Shown here piece by piece: positions 16,725 through 26,785 of a DNA stretch of 64,000 bases; within the stretch, counting starts at the first letter, position 1, and every line of letters begins with the position of its first letter. Where the stretch lies: NCBI RefSeq assembly GCF_029952445.1, contig NZ_JAQPPK010000007.1, forward strand, positions 118,227 to 182,226. The letters are read 5' to 3'. A program made the translations under genes and the position numbers. This DNA is from Paenarthrobacter nitroguajacolicus (GTDB taxonomy: Bacteria > Actinomycetota > Actinomycetes > Actinomycetales > Micrococcaceae). Under the pieces are notes generated by a model. The model did no database searches. It saw only the letters and a program-made list of their open reading frames with translations, and had not been told where the DNA came from.

Positions 16725-18694
16725 AGCGTAGGCAAGCTGCCGGTGGTCGGGTGTTCCTGACCCGGGAGGGGCCGCGCGAAGGGGACCTTTGTCCCCAGAA
16801 CCTGCGCAACGACGTCGTGCGTTATCTTTTGGGCGGTGAGGCCCACGCGTTCCAGAACCTGGCCGCGGGAGCCGTGCACCAGGAATTCCACTGGCAGGCC
16901 GACCTCGTTCAGCGCTGTGTCCACGCCGGCTGCGCGCATTTCCTGCCGGATGCGGGAGCCAACGCCGCCTGCGCGGACTCCATCCTCGATGCAGATCACC
17001 AGACGGTGCCGGGCAGCCAGCGCAATAATCGACTTGCGGACGGGAAGGACCCACCGCGGGTCCACCACCGTGGAACTGATCCCCTGCGCGCCCAAACGGC
17101 CGGCCACATCCAAGGCAAGCTCGGACATCGCACCGACGCTGACGATCAGGACATCGTTCTCGGTGGAACCCTCGGGCCTGCGGGCGAGGATGTCCACTCC
17201 GTCATGGAGCCGTTCGATGGCTTCGACTTCGGAGCCGACGCTGCCCTTGGAAAAGCGCACCACAGTGGGAGCGTCATTGATGGCAACAGCCTCCCGCAGT
17301 TCCTCGCGGAGCCGGGTGGCATCGCGAGGCGCGGCCAAGTGAAGGCCCGGGACGATCTGCACCATTGCCATGTCCCACATGCCGTGGTGGCTGGGGCCGT
17401 CCGGTCCTGTCACACCGGCGCGGTCAAGAACGATGGTGACGCCGGCCTTGTGCAGGGCCACATCCATCAGGAGCTGATCGAAGGCCCGGTTCAGGAAGGT
17501 CGCGTACACGGCGACGACCGGGTGCAGGCCACCGAAAGCCATGCCGGCGGCAGAGGTGAGGGCGTGCTGTTCGGCAATACCGACGTCGATGACGCGCTCC
17601 GGGTGGCGTTCGGCGAACTTGTGCAGCCCCACCGGGATCAGCATGGCCCCGGTGATGCCCACGATGTCCTGGCGCTCGTCAGCGATGTCCGCGATCTCTT
17701 CGGCGAACACCGACGTCCAGGACCTGGCCCCGGGGATTTCAGTGGACTCCCCCGTTTCGGGGTCGATGATGCCGACGGCGTGGAACTGGTCGGCTTCGTT
17801 GGCGAGGGCCGGAGCGTAGCCATGGCCCTTCTCGGTCATGGCGTGCACGATCACCGGTCCGCCATAAGCCTTTGCGGTGTTCAAGGCGTGTTCCAGGGCC
17901 TGGAGGTTGTGCCCGTCCACCGGGCCTATGTACTTCATGCCCAGGTCCTCGAACATGCCCTGCGGAGCCCACCAGTCCTTGATGCCCTTCTTCATGGCGT
18001 GGAGGCTCTTATAGGTGAACTGGCCGGCGGGGCCGCCGTTCTGCAGCTTCTTCTTCCACCAATCGAGCATGCGCTCGTAAGCCGGTGCCGTCCGGAGCGA
18101 GTCGATGGTGGGGCGCAGCGAGGCAAGGTAATCGGCAAAACCGCCCACGGTGGGGGCATAGGAGCGGCCGTTGTCGTTGACCACGATCACTACCCGGCGC
18201 CGCTTGTCAGCGGCGATGTTGTTGATGGCCTCCCAGGTCATCCCGCCGGTCAGGGCGCCATCGCCAACAATTGCGACGACGAACCGGTCGCCTTCGCCGG
18301 TCAACTGGCGGGCACGCGAGATGCCGTCGGCCCAGGACAATGACGAGGACGCGTGGGAGCTCTCCACGATGTCGTGTTCGGACTCGGCGCGTTCGGGGTA
18401 GCCGGACAGGCCGCCCTGCTGGCGGAGGGTGCTGAAATCCTGCCGCCCGGTGAGCAGTTTGTGTACGTAGGACTGGTGCCCTGTATCGAAGACAATGCTG
18501 TCGCGCGGGGAATCGAACATTCGATGGACGGCGAGGGTAAGTTCAACCACACCCAGGTTCGGACCGAGGTGCCCCCCTGTCGCGGCGACGTTGGTGATCA
18601 GGAATGCCCTGATTTCGCCGGCCAATTCTTCCAGCTCGTTGCCGGACAATTTGGCCAGGTCCTGTGGATCCTTGACGGTTTCCAAAAGTCCCAA
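16721..18694 (-). CDS. dxs: 1-deoxy-D-xylulose-5-phosphate synthase
   Basis: 657 residues. Thiamine-diphosphate binding is shown by [16 protein letters not shown] with a later [26 protein letters not shown] and the C-terminal transketolase blocks ([30 protein letters not shown]) are intact. The enzyme condenses pyruvate and glyceraldehyde 3-phosphate in the first step of the non-mevalonate isoprenoid pathway. Isoprenoids feed menaquinone, carotenoid and lipid-carrier synthesis. It leads an operon with DUF402 and an unknown gene, joined by 4-base overlaps. Confidence 0.97.
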   Translation of the reverse strand: MGLLETVKDPQDLAKLSGNELEELAGEIRAFLITNVAATGGHLGPNLGVVELTLAVHRMFDSPRDSIVFDTGHQSYVHKLLTGRQDFSTLRQQGGLSGYPERAESEHDIVESSHASSSLSWADGISRARQLTGEGDRFVVAIVGDGALTGGMTWEAINNIAADKRRRVVIVVNDNGRSYAPTVGGFADYLASLRPTIDSLRTAPAYERMLDWWKKKLQNGGPAGQFTYKSLHAMKKGIKDWWAPQGMFEDLGMKYIGPVDGHNLQALEHALNTAKAYGGPVIVHAMTEKGHGYAPALANEADQFHAVGIIDPETGESTEIPGARSWTSVFAEEIADIADERQDIVGITGAMLIPVGLHKFAERHPERVIDVGIAEQHALTSAAGMAFGGLHPVVAVYATFLNRAFDQLLMDVALHKAGVTIVLDRAGVTGPDGPSHHGMWDMAMVQIVPGLHLAAPRDATRLREELREAVAINDAPTVVRFSKGSVGSEVEAIERLHDGVDILARRPEGSTENDVLIVSVGAMSELALDVAGRLGAQGISSTVVDPRWVLPVRKSIIALAARHRLVICIEDGVRAGGVGSRIRQEMRAAGVDTALNEVGLPVEFLVHGSRGQVLERVGLTAQKITHDVVAQVLGTKVPFARPLPGQEHPTTGSLPTL

Positions 18695-18800
18695 CGGCCC
18701 TCCTTAGGGTGAATGACGTGCTCGTTAACTTTAGCGCGTGCCCGGAGTCCACGCGTTTCCCCCAGCCGCGTCGTCGGCGGGGCGGAAATGTCCCGGACGC

Positions 18801-18840
18801 ATACAGCCCCGGCCAGTCAAACGACCGGCCGGGGCTGTAT
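18801..18840 (-). terminator. Terminator after acnA
   Basis: ATACAGCCCCGGCC (18801-18814) is the exact complement of GGCCGGGGCTGTAT (18827-18840), with a 12-base loop. It lies 36 bases beyond the aconitase stop on the minus strand and separates acnA from dxs. Confidence 0.75.
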
Positions 18841-18875
18841 GGCACCGGAATCAGCTGAAAATCAGCTGGTTTCCG

Positions 18876-21683
18876 CTACGCGGAGATTTGGCGCAGGACG
18901 TACTGCAGGATGCCACCGTTGCGGTAGTAGTCAGCTTCGCCCGGGGTATCGATGCGCAGCACGGCATCGAAGGACTTGGACGTGCCGTCCTCAGCCGTTG
19001 CCGTGACCTTGAGCGTCTTGGGCGTCGTGCCATTGTTCAGCTCGGTGACGCCCTCAACAGCGAACGTCTCCGTACCGGTCAGGCCCAGCGTTGCCGCGGA
19101 CTCGCCTGCAGGGAACTGCAGCGGAAGAACGCCCATGCCGATCAGGTTGGAGCGGTGGATACGCTCGTAGCTCTCGGCGATGACTGCCTTGACACCCAGG
19201 AGCGCAGTGCCCTTGGCTGCCCAGTCACGGGACGAACCGGAACCGTACTCCTTGCCCGCCAGGACAACCAGGGGCGTTCCCGCGGCCTGGTAGTTCTGCG
19301 CGGCGTCGTAGACGTAGGCCTGCGGGGCGCCTTCCTGGCTGAAGTCGCGGGTGAAGCCACCCTCGACGCCGTCCAGGAGCTGGTTCTTGATGCGGATGTT
19401 GGCGAACGTGCCACGGATCATGACTTCGTGGTTGCCACGGCGCGAACCGTAGGAGTTGAAGTCCTTGCGCTCCACCCCGTTGGCCAGCAGGTACTGGCCG
19501 GCAGGGGTGTCCGACTTGAAGGAACCGGCCGGGGAGATGTGGTCCGTGGTGACGGAGTCGCCGAGCTTCAGGAGCACGCGGGCACCCGAAATGTCCTTGA
19601 CGGGGTCCGGCTGCGCCTTCATGCCCTCGAAGTATGGGGGCTTCCGCACGTAGGTGGAGTCCTCGGCCCAGGCGAAGGTGTCACCGGCGGGGGTGTCGAG
19701 CGCCTTCCAGCGGTCGTCGCCGTCGAAGACGCCTTCGTAACCCTTGGCGAACATGGCCTCGTCGATGGAGGAATCGATGACCTGCTGGACCTCGGTGGGG
19801 TTCGGCCAGATGTCCTTCAGGAAGACCTCGTTGCCTTCGGAGTCCGTGCCCAGGGCATCGGTGTCGAAGTCGAAGTCCATGGAGCCGGCCAGGGCGTAGG
19901 CGATGACCAGTGGCGGGGAGGCCAGGTAGTTCATCTTGACGTCCGGGTTGATGCGGCCTTCGAAGTTGCGGTTGCCCGAAAGGACTGCCGTCACCGAGAG
20001 GTCGTTTGCCTGGATTGCTTCGGAGATTTCCGGCTCGAGCGGCCCGGAGTTACCGATGCAGGTGGCACAGCCGTAACCCACGATGTAGAAGCCGAGCTTC
20101 TCCAGGTACGGGGTCAGTCCGGACTTCTCGTAGTAGTCGGTAACTACCTTCGAGCCGGGTGCAACAGAAGTCTTGACCCACGGCTTGGACGTGAGGCCCT
20201 TATCCACGGCGTTGCGTGCCAGCAGGGCTGCTGCCAGCATCACCGAAGGGTTGGACGTGTTGGTGCAGGACGTGATCGATGCGATCGACACTGCGCCGTG
20301 GTCCAGTTCGAACTCGCGGCCATCGGCCGTGGTCACCTTGACGGGCGACGACGGGCGGCCGGTAGCACCGTTGGCGGCCGAAGCAACGCGGGCCGTCTCC
20401 GTGGTGTGCGAATCGGCGTGCGTGAAGGACGGGGCGTCCGAAGCCGGGAAGGACTCGTCCAGGGACTCGTCCACACTGCCGTCTTCGATGGCGACGTAGT
20501 TGTGGATGTCCTTGCGGAACTGCTCCTTGGCATCCGTGAGCTCGATGCGGTCCTGGGGACGCTTCGGGCCGGAAATCGACGGAACAACGGTGGAGAGGTC
20601 CAGCTCAAGGAACTCGGAGAAACGCAGTTCGCGGGAAGGATCGTGCCAGAGGCCCTGCTCCTTGGTGTACGCCTCCACGAGGGCGACGTTCTCTTCGGAG
20701 CGGCCCGTCAGGCGCAGGTAGTCCAGGGTCACGTCGTCGATGGGGAACATGGCGGCGGTGGAACCGAATTCCGGGCTCATGTTGCCGATGGTTGCGCGGT
20801 TGGCCAGCGGCACAGCCGCAACGCCCTCACCGTAGAACTCCACGAACTTGCCAACCACACCGTGCTTGCGCAGCATTTCGGTGATGGTCAGAACGACGTC
20901 GGTAGCCGTAGCGCCGGCCGGAATGCTGCCGTTGAGCTTGAAGCCCACGACGCGCGGAATCAGCATGGAGACGGGCTGGCCGAGCATTGCTGCCTCGGCT
21001 TCGATGCCACCAACGCCCCAACCCAGGATGCCCAGGCCGTTGACCATGGTGGTGTGCGAGTCGGTACCCACGCAGGTGTCGGGGTAGGCGCGCAGAACGC
21101 CGTCGATCTCGCGGGTCATAACGGTACGTGCCAGGTATTCGATGTTGACCTGGTGAACGATGCCGGTTCCCGGAGGAACGACCTTGAAGTCATCGAACGC
21201 GGTCTGGCCCCACCGAAGGAACTGGTAGCGCTCACCATTGCGCTGGTATTCGATCTCCATGTTGCGCTCCAGCGCGCCGGAGTTGCCGAAGGCATCGATC
21301 TGCACGGAGTGGTCGATGACCATTTCTGCCGGCGCCAACGGGTTGACGCGCTTGGGGTCACCGCCAAGTTCCTTGACTGCTTCACGCATGGTGGCCAGGT
21401 CAACGACGCAGGGAACGCCAGTGAAGTCCTGCATGATGACACGTGCCGGGGTGAACTGGATTTCCGTGTCGGGCTCCGCGTTGGGATCCCAACCGGCCAG
21501 GGCGCGGACATGGTCAGCCGTTATATTGGCGCCATCCTCAGTCCGCAGGAGGTTTTCAAGCAATACCTTAAGGCTGAACGGAAGGCTGTCTGCGCCCTCT
21601 ACGGAGTTCAACCGGAAAATTTCATAGTCGGTGCCGGCTACATTCAGTACGCCTTTGGAACCGAAGCTGTCCACAGTGCTCAT
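18876..21683 (-). CDS. acnA: Aconitate hydratase A
   Basis: 935 residues, AcnA/IRP type. Iron-sulfur cluster ligands are in [14 protein letters not shown] and [14 protein letters not shown]. Substrate-binding segments such as [19 protein letters not shown] and [16 protein letters not shown] are present, and the swivel domain follows. It isomerises citrate to isocitrate in the TCA cycle. An insert of about 50 acidic/Ser-Thr residues between the main domains is usual in actinobacteria. The ATG is preceded by AGAGGAG. An iron-box-like sequence lies about 57-75 bases upstream. Confidence 0.97.
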   Translation of the reverse strand: MSTVDSFGSKGVLNVAGTDYEIFRLNSVEGADSLPFSLKVLLENLLRTEDGANITADHVRALAGWDPNAEPDTEIQFTPARVIMQDFTGVPCVVDLATMREAVKELGGDPKRVNPLAPAEMVIDHSVQIDAFGNSGALERNMEIEYQRNGERYQFLRWGQTAFDDFKVVPPGTGIVHQVNIEYLARTVMTREIDGVLRAYPDTCVGTDSHTTMVNGLGILGWGVGGIEAEAAMLGQPVSMLIPRVVGFKLNGSIPAGATATDVVLTITEMLRKHGVVGKFVEFYGEGVAAVPLANRATIGNMSPEFGSTAAMFPIDDVTLDYLRLTGRSEENVALVEAYTKEQGLWHDPSRELRFSEFLELDLSTVVPSISGPKRPQDRIELTDAKEQFRKDIHNYVAIEDGSVDESLDESFPASDAPSFTHADSHTTETARVASAANGATGRPSSPVKVTTADGREFELDHGAVSIASITSCTNTSNPSVMLAAALLARNAVDKGLTSKPWVKTSVAPGSKVVTDYYEKSGLTPYLEKLGFYIVGYGCATCIGNSGPLEPEISEAIQANDLSVTAVLSGNRNFEGRINPDVKMNYLASPPLVIAYALAGSMDFDFDTDALGTDSEGNEVFLKDIWPNPTEVQQVIDSSIDEAMFAKGYEGVFDGDDRWKALDTPAGDTFAWAEDSTYVRKPPYFEGMKAQPDPVKDISGARVLLKLGDSVTTDHISPAGSFKSDTPAGQYLLANGVERKDFNSYGSRRGNHEVMIRGTFANIRIKNQLLDGVEGGFTRDFSQEGAPQAYVYDAAQNYQAAGTPLVVLAGKEYGSGSSRDWAAKGTALLGVKAVIAESYERIHRSNLIGMGVLPLQFPAGESAATLGLTGTETFAVEGVTELNNGTTPKTLKVTATAEDGTSKSFDAVLRIDTPGEADYYRNGGILQYVLRQISA

Positions 21684-21739
21684 GGCAGGACTCCTCTCGC
21701 AACAGTTTCATCTTTGTCGCGTGGTTGGCCGCTAGCCAG

Positions 21740-21758
21740 TTAGGCGCACCTTACTTAG
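21740..21758. promoter_or_regulatory. DtxR/IdeR-like iron box candidate upstream of acnA
   Basis: TTAGGCGCACCTTACTTAG matches the 19-bp DtxR/IdeR consensus imperfectly; by hand about 12-13 of 19 positions agree depending on strand, and the centre is poor. Aconitase is often iron-regulated, which makes the position attractive. No regulator is encoded nearby. Confidence 0.28.
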
Positions 21759-21915
21759 CCGGGCGGCATCTCTGTTGGTCACCCCGCCCCGGAGGCCTTT
21801 GCATCCAGTGGAACGGGACTACTACGCCCATCGTAGTGGCATTGTCTCCGCCACGTGCAGCGACTCCGCAAAGCCGCCCCGCCCGCAGTGTCCCGCGGAC
21901 GGGCGGCGCCGCCTG

Positions 21916-23292
21916 CTAGGCGGCGGGAACTATCAGGCCGACAGTTTCCAGGTGGTGGGTGTTGGGGTAGAGATCAAATGCCCGCAGCGACTCAAGCCGC
22001 CAGCCACCTTGATGGAAGTAACCCAGATCACGCGCAAAGGAGGCGGGATCGCAGGACACATAGGCAATCGCGCGGGGACCGGTGGACATCAGTTGCTTGA
22101 CGACCACTTTGCCTGCGCCTGCCCGGGGAGGATCCAGCACCAAGGAATCGAAGCTGCGGGCACGCTGGTGCAGCACACGTTCCACCCGCCCTTGGACGAT
22201 CTCAACCTGGGGTGCTCCATGGAGGTTCTTCCGCGCGTCCCGGCTGGTGCCCGGGGACCCTTCGACCGAAAGAACGGTCCCCGTGACCCCGACGGCGTCC
22301 GCCAGCGGTGCCGTGAACAGGCCGGCGCCGGCGTAGAGGTCGGCTACTGCAGCGCCGGGCTGCAGATACCCGCCCCGGGAAAGATAGTCGGTCACAGCGC
22401 CTACCAGCGTGTTGGGGGCGTCTTTGTGGATCTGCCAGAAACCGTCACCCGTTACGCGGTAGTCGTGTCCCGCGGCGCTTTCCTGCACCCAGGTCCTCCC
22501 CCGCAGTTGCTGCACTTCGCCCTTGACCGGGTCGAAACCCGCTACCGAAATATCGTGCGGCAATTGGGACGCGATGCTGTGCAGCCTTTTGGGGCTGGTG
22601 CCTTCCTCCGGCGCCAACAGCACCAACGGCCTGGAACCGTTGGCAGGTACGGCGACCTCGACGCGGGCAATGCCGGAGAGGTCAAGGTCCCACAGCCGGA
22701 GGTCATTGAGGCCCTGGAGGGCCAGCGGCATTTCCTTGATGGGCAGCACCATGTCCGATCGATGTGCGTGCATGCCCAAGCGGCCCTTGGAGGTCACCGC
22801 GAAGCTTGCCCGCGTCCGCCAGCCCAGTCCGTCGTCGTGGTTTTCGCCTACGGCTTCGACCTCGGTGGCGAGTTCCAGGCCGGCGAGCCGCTTGAGCTGC
22901 TCTGCAAGAACGTCGGCTTTCAACTCCCGCTGCCTTGCAAGCGAAATGTGCCCAAGCTCCGCGCCGCCCACCGGTGGGGCGCCCCGTTTCCAGGAGGCCA
23001 CGGAATCGGCGGCCTTCCAAAAGTGCGGAACGCGATCGGGTGAGGCTTCAAGGACCTCGACGACGTCGGCACGCCAGAAGCGCGACGACTCACCGGAGTC
23101 GGTCAACCGGACACGGACAGTCTCACCGGGGATGGCGTGCCGGACGAAGATGACTCTGCCGTCATGGCGCGCGACGAAATGCCCGCCGTGGGCGATCGGG
23201 CCGATCGTGACGACTGCTTCGGTGCCTTCCACTGCTTGGTTTCCGTTGGTAATGCTGTGCCCGGCTTGGGGGGAATTGCTGTGGGAGGTCAT
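21916..23292 (-). CDS. TrmA/RumA family RNA (uracil-5-)-methyltransferase
   Basis: 458 residues. An N-terminal TRAM-type OB domain (EAVVTIGPIAHGGHFVARHD, about 25-100) is followed by the SAM-binding fold with VADLYAGAGLFTAPLADA. The catalytic end has VLDPPRAGAGKVV and AYVSCDPASFARDLGYF, where the Cys attacks the uracil. The protein should make 5-methyluridine in rRNA or tRNA; which site cannot be read from the sequence. No clear N-terminal Fe-S cysteine set is seen. It overlaps the stop of the KimA-like gene by 4 bases (ATGA), so it is the second gene of that transcript. Confidence 0.9.
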   Translation of the reverse strand: MTSHSNSPQAGHSITNGNQAVEGTEAVVTIGPIAHGGHFVARHDGRVIFVRHAIPGETVRVRLTDSGESSRFWRADVVEVLEASPDRVPHFWKAADSVASWKRGAPPVGGAELGHISLARQRELKADVLAEQLKRLAGLELATEVEAVGENHDDGLGWRTRASFAVTSKGRLGMHAHRSDMVLPIKEMPLALQGLNDLRLWDLDLSGIARVEVAVPANGSRPLVLLAPEEGTSPKRLHSIASQLPHDISVAGFDPVKGEVQQLRGRTWVQESAAGHDYRVTGDGFWQIHKDAPNTLVGAVTDYLSRGGYLQPGAAVADLYAGAGLFTAPLADAVGVTGTVLSVEGSPGTSRDARKNLHGAPQVEIVQGRVERVLHQRARSFDSLVLDPPRAGAGKVVVKQLMSTGPRAIAYVSCDPASFARDLGYFHQGGWRLESLRAFDLYPNTHHLETVGLIVPAA

Positions 23293-25265
23293 TGGGTATC
23301 CTGCAGTGCCTTTGCTTCTTCGGACGATTTCAGCTGCCAGGGAACACTGGCAACCATGACACCAGGTTCAAAGTGGAGCCTCGTCTTGATTCTTAGTGCG
23401 GTCTGGTTATGCACCAGCTGTTCCCACCACTTACCCACCACGTACTCGGGGATGTACACGACGATGAGGTCCCGTGGTGAGTCGCGGCGCATGTTCTTGA
23501 TGTAGTCCATGATGGGCGTCACGGTCTCGCGGTAAGGACTGGCCAAAACTGTCAGGGGTACGGGAATTTCAAGCTTTTCCCAGTCCCGGACGGTGTGCTC
23601 CGTCTCTTCGGAATTGATGTCCACGGTCACGGCATCCAGGCGTGACGGCCGCGATGCCCGCGCGTACGCCAGAGCCCTGAGCACCGGCTTGCGGACGTGC
23701 GAGACCAAAAGGACGGCGTGGACGCGGGTTGGCAGTGCGCGGGGAGAGGAGTCCTCATCCACTGCAAGCTCCTTGGCCACATTGTCATAGTGGGCACGAA
23801 TGCTCCACATGATGAGGAAGAGGATGAACATGGCGAGCAGGGCGATCCAGGCTCCCTGTTCGAACTTGGTGATAAGGACAATGACCAGCACCAGCGCTGT
23901 CATGCCGAAGCCCATCATGTTGATGGTGCGCGATTTGATGATCCTGCGCCGGACGGCCTTGTCCTTTGCCAGTTTGAGCTCACGGCCCCAGTGCCGGATC
24001 ATGCCGAGCTGGCTGGCTGTGAAAGAGATGAAAACGCCGACGATGTACAGCTGGATCAGCTTGGTGACATCGGCGTTGAAGGCAAGGATCAGCACCAGAG
24101 CACCTGCCGCCAGTGCGAGCACACCGTTGCTGAACGCGAGCCTGTCGCCCCTGGTACGCAACTGGCGGGGAAGGTAGCCGTCCTGGGCAAGGATGGAGCC
24201 CAGCACCGGGAAGCCGTTGAAGGCCGTGTTGGACGCAAACACCAGGATGATGCCCGTGGCAGCAACCACTATGTAGAAGGGAATGGAGCCCGCACCGAAG
24301 ATCGTGTCGGCAATCTGGCTGATGGCAGGAGTCTGGATGTACCCCTCGGGAAGCGGTTTGCCATCCATCAGGAACTCCCGGGCAGGGTCCAGGACGATGT
24401 GCACCTTCGTGGCGTTGGCCAGGTACAGGATTCCCGCCAGCATGGAGGCAGCGATAACGCCCAGGAGCAGCAACGTGGTGGCGGCGTTCTTGCTCTTTGG
24501 CTTTTTGAAGTTCGGTACGCCGTTGCTGATGGCTTCAACACCGGTCAGGGCGGCGGCACCCGAGGAGAAAGCCCTCAGGAGCAGGAAAGCCCCCGCCAGG
24601 CCCACCAGTCCTTCGTCGAAACCGGGCGCGGGAACGATCGTGAACTGTGCTGACGGTGCCTCCCCCAACTGACCGGTTGCTGCCTGGAAGATGCCCACGG
24701 CCGTCATGCCAAGGATGGACGCCATGAAGATGTAGGTGGGGACGGCGAAGACAGTGCCGGCCTCCTTGATTCCCCGCAGGTTGACCAACGCAAGAATGGT
24801 GACACCGATGGTGGCAATCAATGCTTGCTGGCCATGGAGGGAAGGAATAGCGGTGGTCAGGTATGTGGCGGCCGACGACATGGACACCGCGACAGTGAGG
24901 ACGTAGTCCACGAGCAAAGCCGACGCGACGGTGAGCCCCGCATACTTGCCAAGGTTGACGTTCGCGATCTCGTAGTCGCCGCCACCTGAGGGATAAGCAT
25001 GGACATTCTGGCGGTAGGACGCCACCACTGTGAGCAACACCACCATGACGGCCAGGCCAACCAAGGGCGAGAACGCCACTGCACTGACGCCGGCAAGGGC
25101 CAGTGTGAGCAGGATTTCATCCGGGGCGTACGCCACCGATGACAGGGCGTCCGAGGCAAAGATCGGCAACGCGATGCGTTTGGGCAACAGCGTGTGGGAC
25201 AGGCGGTCGTTCCGGACAGGACGGCCCACCACCACCCGCTTCGCGGCATTCAAAATTGTCAGCAC
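23289..25265 (-). CDS. APC superfamily permease, KimA-like potassium transporter candidate
   Basis: 658 residues: about 12 membrane helices in residues 30-500 and a soluble tail (about 515-658). The N-terminal VGRPVRNDRLSHTLLPKR and LPIFASDALSSVAYAPDEIL closely resemble the start of Bacillus KimA (YdaO). KimA takes up K+ with protons and has a cytosolic domain that binds c-di-AMP; the tail here would be the equivalent. The gene is divergent from two TrkA-type regulators, which supports K+ uptake. The start is a GTG. Alternative: an amino acid permease, the usual automatic name. Confidence 0.85.
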   Translation of the reverse strand: MLTILNAAKRVVVGRPVRNDRLSHTLLPKRIALPIFASDALSSVAYAPDEILLTLALAGVSAVAFSPLVGLAVMVVLLTVVASYRQNVHAYPSGGGDYEIANVNLGKYAGLTVASALLVDYVLTVAVSMSSAATYLTTAIPSLHGQQALIATIGVTILALVNLRGIKEAGTVFAVPTYIFMASILGMTAVGIFQAATGQLGEAPSAQFTIVPAPGFDEGLVGLAGAFLLLRAFSSGAAALTGVEAISNGVPNFKKPKSKNAATTLLLLGVIAASMLAGILYLANATKVHIVLDPAREFLMDGKPLPEGYIQTPAISQIADTIFGAGSIPFYIVVAATGIILVFASNTAFNGFPVLGSILAQDGYLPRQLRTRGDRLAFSNGVLALAAGALVLILAFNADVTKLIQLYIVGVFISFTASQLGMIRHWGRELKLAKDKAVRRRIIKSRTINMMGFGMTALVLVIVLITKFEQGAWIALLAMFILFLIMWSIRAHYDNVAKELAVDEDSSPRALPTRVHAVLLVSHVRKPVLRALAYARASRPSRLDAVTVDINSEETEHTVRDWEKLEIPVPLTVLASPYRETVTPIMDYIKNMRRDSPRDLIVVYIPEYVVGKWWEQLVHNQTALRIKTRLHFEPGVMVASVPWQLKSSEEAKALQDTQ

Positions 25266-25376
25266 TCCGCAAAGCTACTCTGAATACCCTGCGATGTCAT
25301 GACGGAGAAGGCGTGCTTAGCCACCCGGCAACGGTAAAGTCATACCGAGCGGCAGGGACGACACACATTAGGAGAC

Positions 25377-26051
25377 ATGGTGGCTCACTTCGTGATCATG
25401 GGTTGCGGGCGTGTTGGCGCCACCCTGGCACACACATTGGAGGATGCGGGCCACTCGGTGGCCATCATCGATCAGGACGAGCGGGCCTTCCGCCGTTTGC
25501 GCAAATCCTTCACCGGGCGCAAGGTCACGGGCGTGGGTTTCGACCGCGACACCCTCAAGCAGGCCGGCGTTGAGGAGGCCTACGCTTTCGCGGCGGTCTC
25601 CAGCGGCGACAACTCGAACATCCTGGCCACCAGGGTCGCCCGGGAGACGTTCCATGTTGCCCATGTGGTGGCACGCATCTACGATCCCGGACGCGCCGAA
25701 ATCTACCAACGCCTGGGTATTCCCACTGTCGCGGCCGTGCGCTGGAGCGCGGACCAGGTCCTTCGCCGGATCCTGCCCGAACAGCACCTGGCGGGCGACT
25801 ACCGGGAACCGTCGGGCCGTTTGGTCCTGGCTGAGGTAGACCTCCACCAGGATTGGATCGGCCACCGGCTCAGCTCCATCGAGGAAGCCGCGGGCATCCG
25901 CATCGCCTTCCTCACCCGCTTCGGCGAGGGCCTTCTTCCCCAAGCCGGTGCCGCCTATCAGGAAGGCGATACGGTCCACGCCATGCTTAGCCTGGACCGA
26001 ACATCCGAGATCAGCCGGATCCTCGCCAAAGCACCCGCCAAGGAGTCTTAG
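25377..26051 (+). CDS. ceoB: TrkA family potassium uptake regulator (first of pair, CeoB-like)
   Basis: 224 residues. An RCK/TrkA-N Rossmann domain begins at once (FVIMGCGRVGATLAHTLEDAGH) with the nucleotide-binding acid in VAIIDQDE. It is followed by a TrkA-C domain (about 140-215). These peripheral membrane proteins gate K+ transporters in response to NAD(H) or ATP. AGGAGA precedes the ATG. It shares its last base with the next gene (TAGTG) and faces the KimA-like gene across 111 bases. No TrkH/KtrB-type channel is seen in the window, so the permease is the likely partner. Confidence 0.92.
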   Translation: MVAHFVIMGCGRVGATLAHTLEDAGHSVAIIDQDERAFRRLRKSFTGRKVTGVGFDRDTLKQAGVEEAYAFAAVSSGDNSNILATRVARETFHVAHVVARIYDPGRAEIYQRLGIPTVAAVRWSADQVLRRILPEQHLAGDYREPSGRLVLAEVDLHQDWIGHRLSSIEEAAGIRIAFLTRFGEGLLPQAGAAYQEGDTVHAMLSLDRTSEISRILAKAPAKES

Positions 26052-26785
26052 TGAAAGTTGTCATTGTTGGCGCAGGCAGCGTTGGCTCGTCCATAGCCCG
26101 TGAGCTCCTGGCCCACCATCACGAGATCCTGCTCATCGATCTCAAACCTGAAGTCATTGGACGCAGCGGGCTGCGCGGAGCGCGGTGGCTGGTGGGCGAT
26201 GCCTGCGAGTTGAGCACCCTGCAGGACGCAAAACTTGACGACGCCGACGTCGTGGTTTCTGCCACAGGCGACGACAAAGTGAATCTGGTGGTCTCGCTCC
26301 TGGCCAAGACCGAATTCGGCGTCGGACGCACCGTAGGGCGCGTCAACAACCCGAAGAACGACTGGATGTTCAACGACTCCTGGGGCGTGGACGTCGCCGT
26401 CAATACTCCGCAGCTCATGACTGCCCTGGTGGAGGAGGCCGTGGAGATTGGCGACATCGTGCGCTTGCTGACCCTGCAAACAGGCGTCGCGTCCATCGTG
26501 GAGTTCACTGTTCCGCACGACTCCCATGTCATTGGAAGCACCGTGGGTGCGATCGAATGGCCCGAGGACGCCACCCTTGTGGCGATCCTGCGCGATCAGG
26601 CCCCGATTACTCCCACCCGCGACGACGTCCTGGACGGCGGCGACGAACTCTTCTTCGTCACCACCATCGCAGCCGAAGACGGCCTGCGGGCACTATTGTC
26701 GAAGAATTCAGGAGCAGGCCAAAGTCCCGATGACCACGCAGTGGAAGTCGATCAGGCTTCTGACGACGACGGCTTTGACGGCTGA
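26051..26785 (+). CDS. ceoC: TrkA family potassium uptake regulator (second of pair, CeoC-like)
   Basis: 244 residues from a GTG overlapping the previous stop. The TrkA-N motif is VVIVGAGSVGSSIARELLAHHH with LLIDLKPE. The TrkA-C part spans about 140-225 and ends in an acidic tail (DDHAVEVDQASDDDGFDG). Together with the preceding gene it likely forms a hetero-octameric ring on a K+ transporter. Its 3' end overlaps the convergent DUF3159 gene by 34 bases. Confidence 0.92.
   Translation: MKVVIVGAGSVGSSIARELLAHHHEILLIDLKPEVIGRSGLRGARWLVGDACELSTLQDAKLDDADVVVSATGDDKVNLVVSLLAKTEFGVGRTVGRVNNPKNDWMFNDSWGVDVAVNTPQLMTALVEEAVEIGDIVRLLTLQTGVASIVEFTVPHDSHVIGSTVGAIEWPEDATLVAILRDQAPITPTRDDVLDGGDELFFVTTIAAEDGLRALLSKNSGAGQSPDDHAVEVDQASDDDGFDG

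Noticed and set aside
18738..21743. A 1001-codon open frame on the plus strand opposite acnA
   Set aside because: It is the antisense shadow of aconitase, as expected in high-GC DNA. The translation has no domain similarity, while the acnA frame has all family motifs.
21873..21909. A GC-rich inverted repeat after the RNA methyltransferase stop as terminator
   Set aside because: The arms (GCCCG/CGGGC) are short and the outer part pairs only with a bulge; not strong enough to list.
25266..25376. A c-di-AMP (ydaO-type) riboswitch ahead of the KimA-like gene
   Set aside because: The 111-base gap is shared with the divergent TrkA promoter and I cannot find the conserved riboswitch segments.
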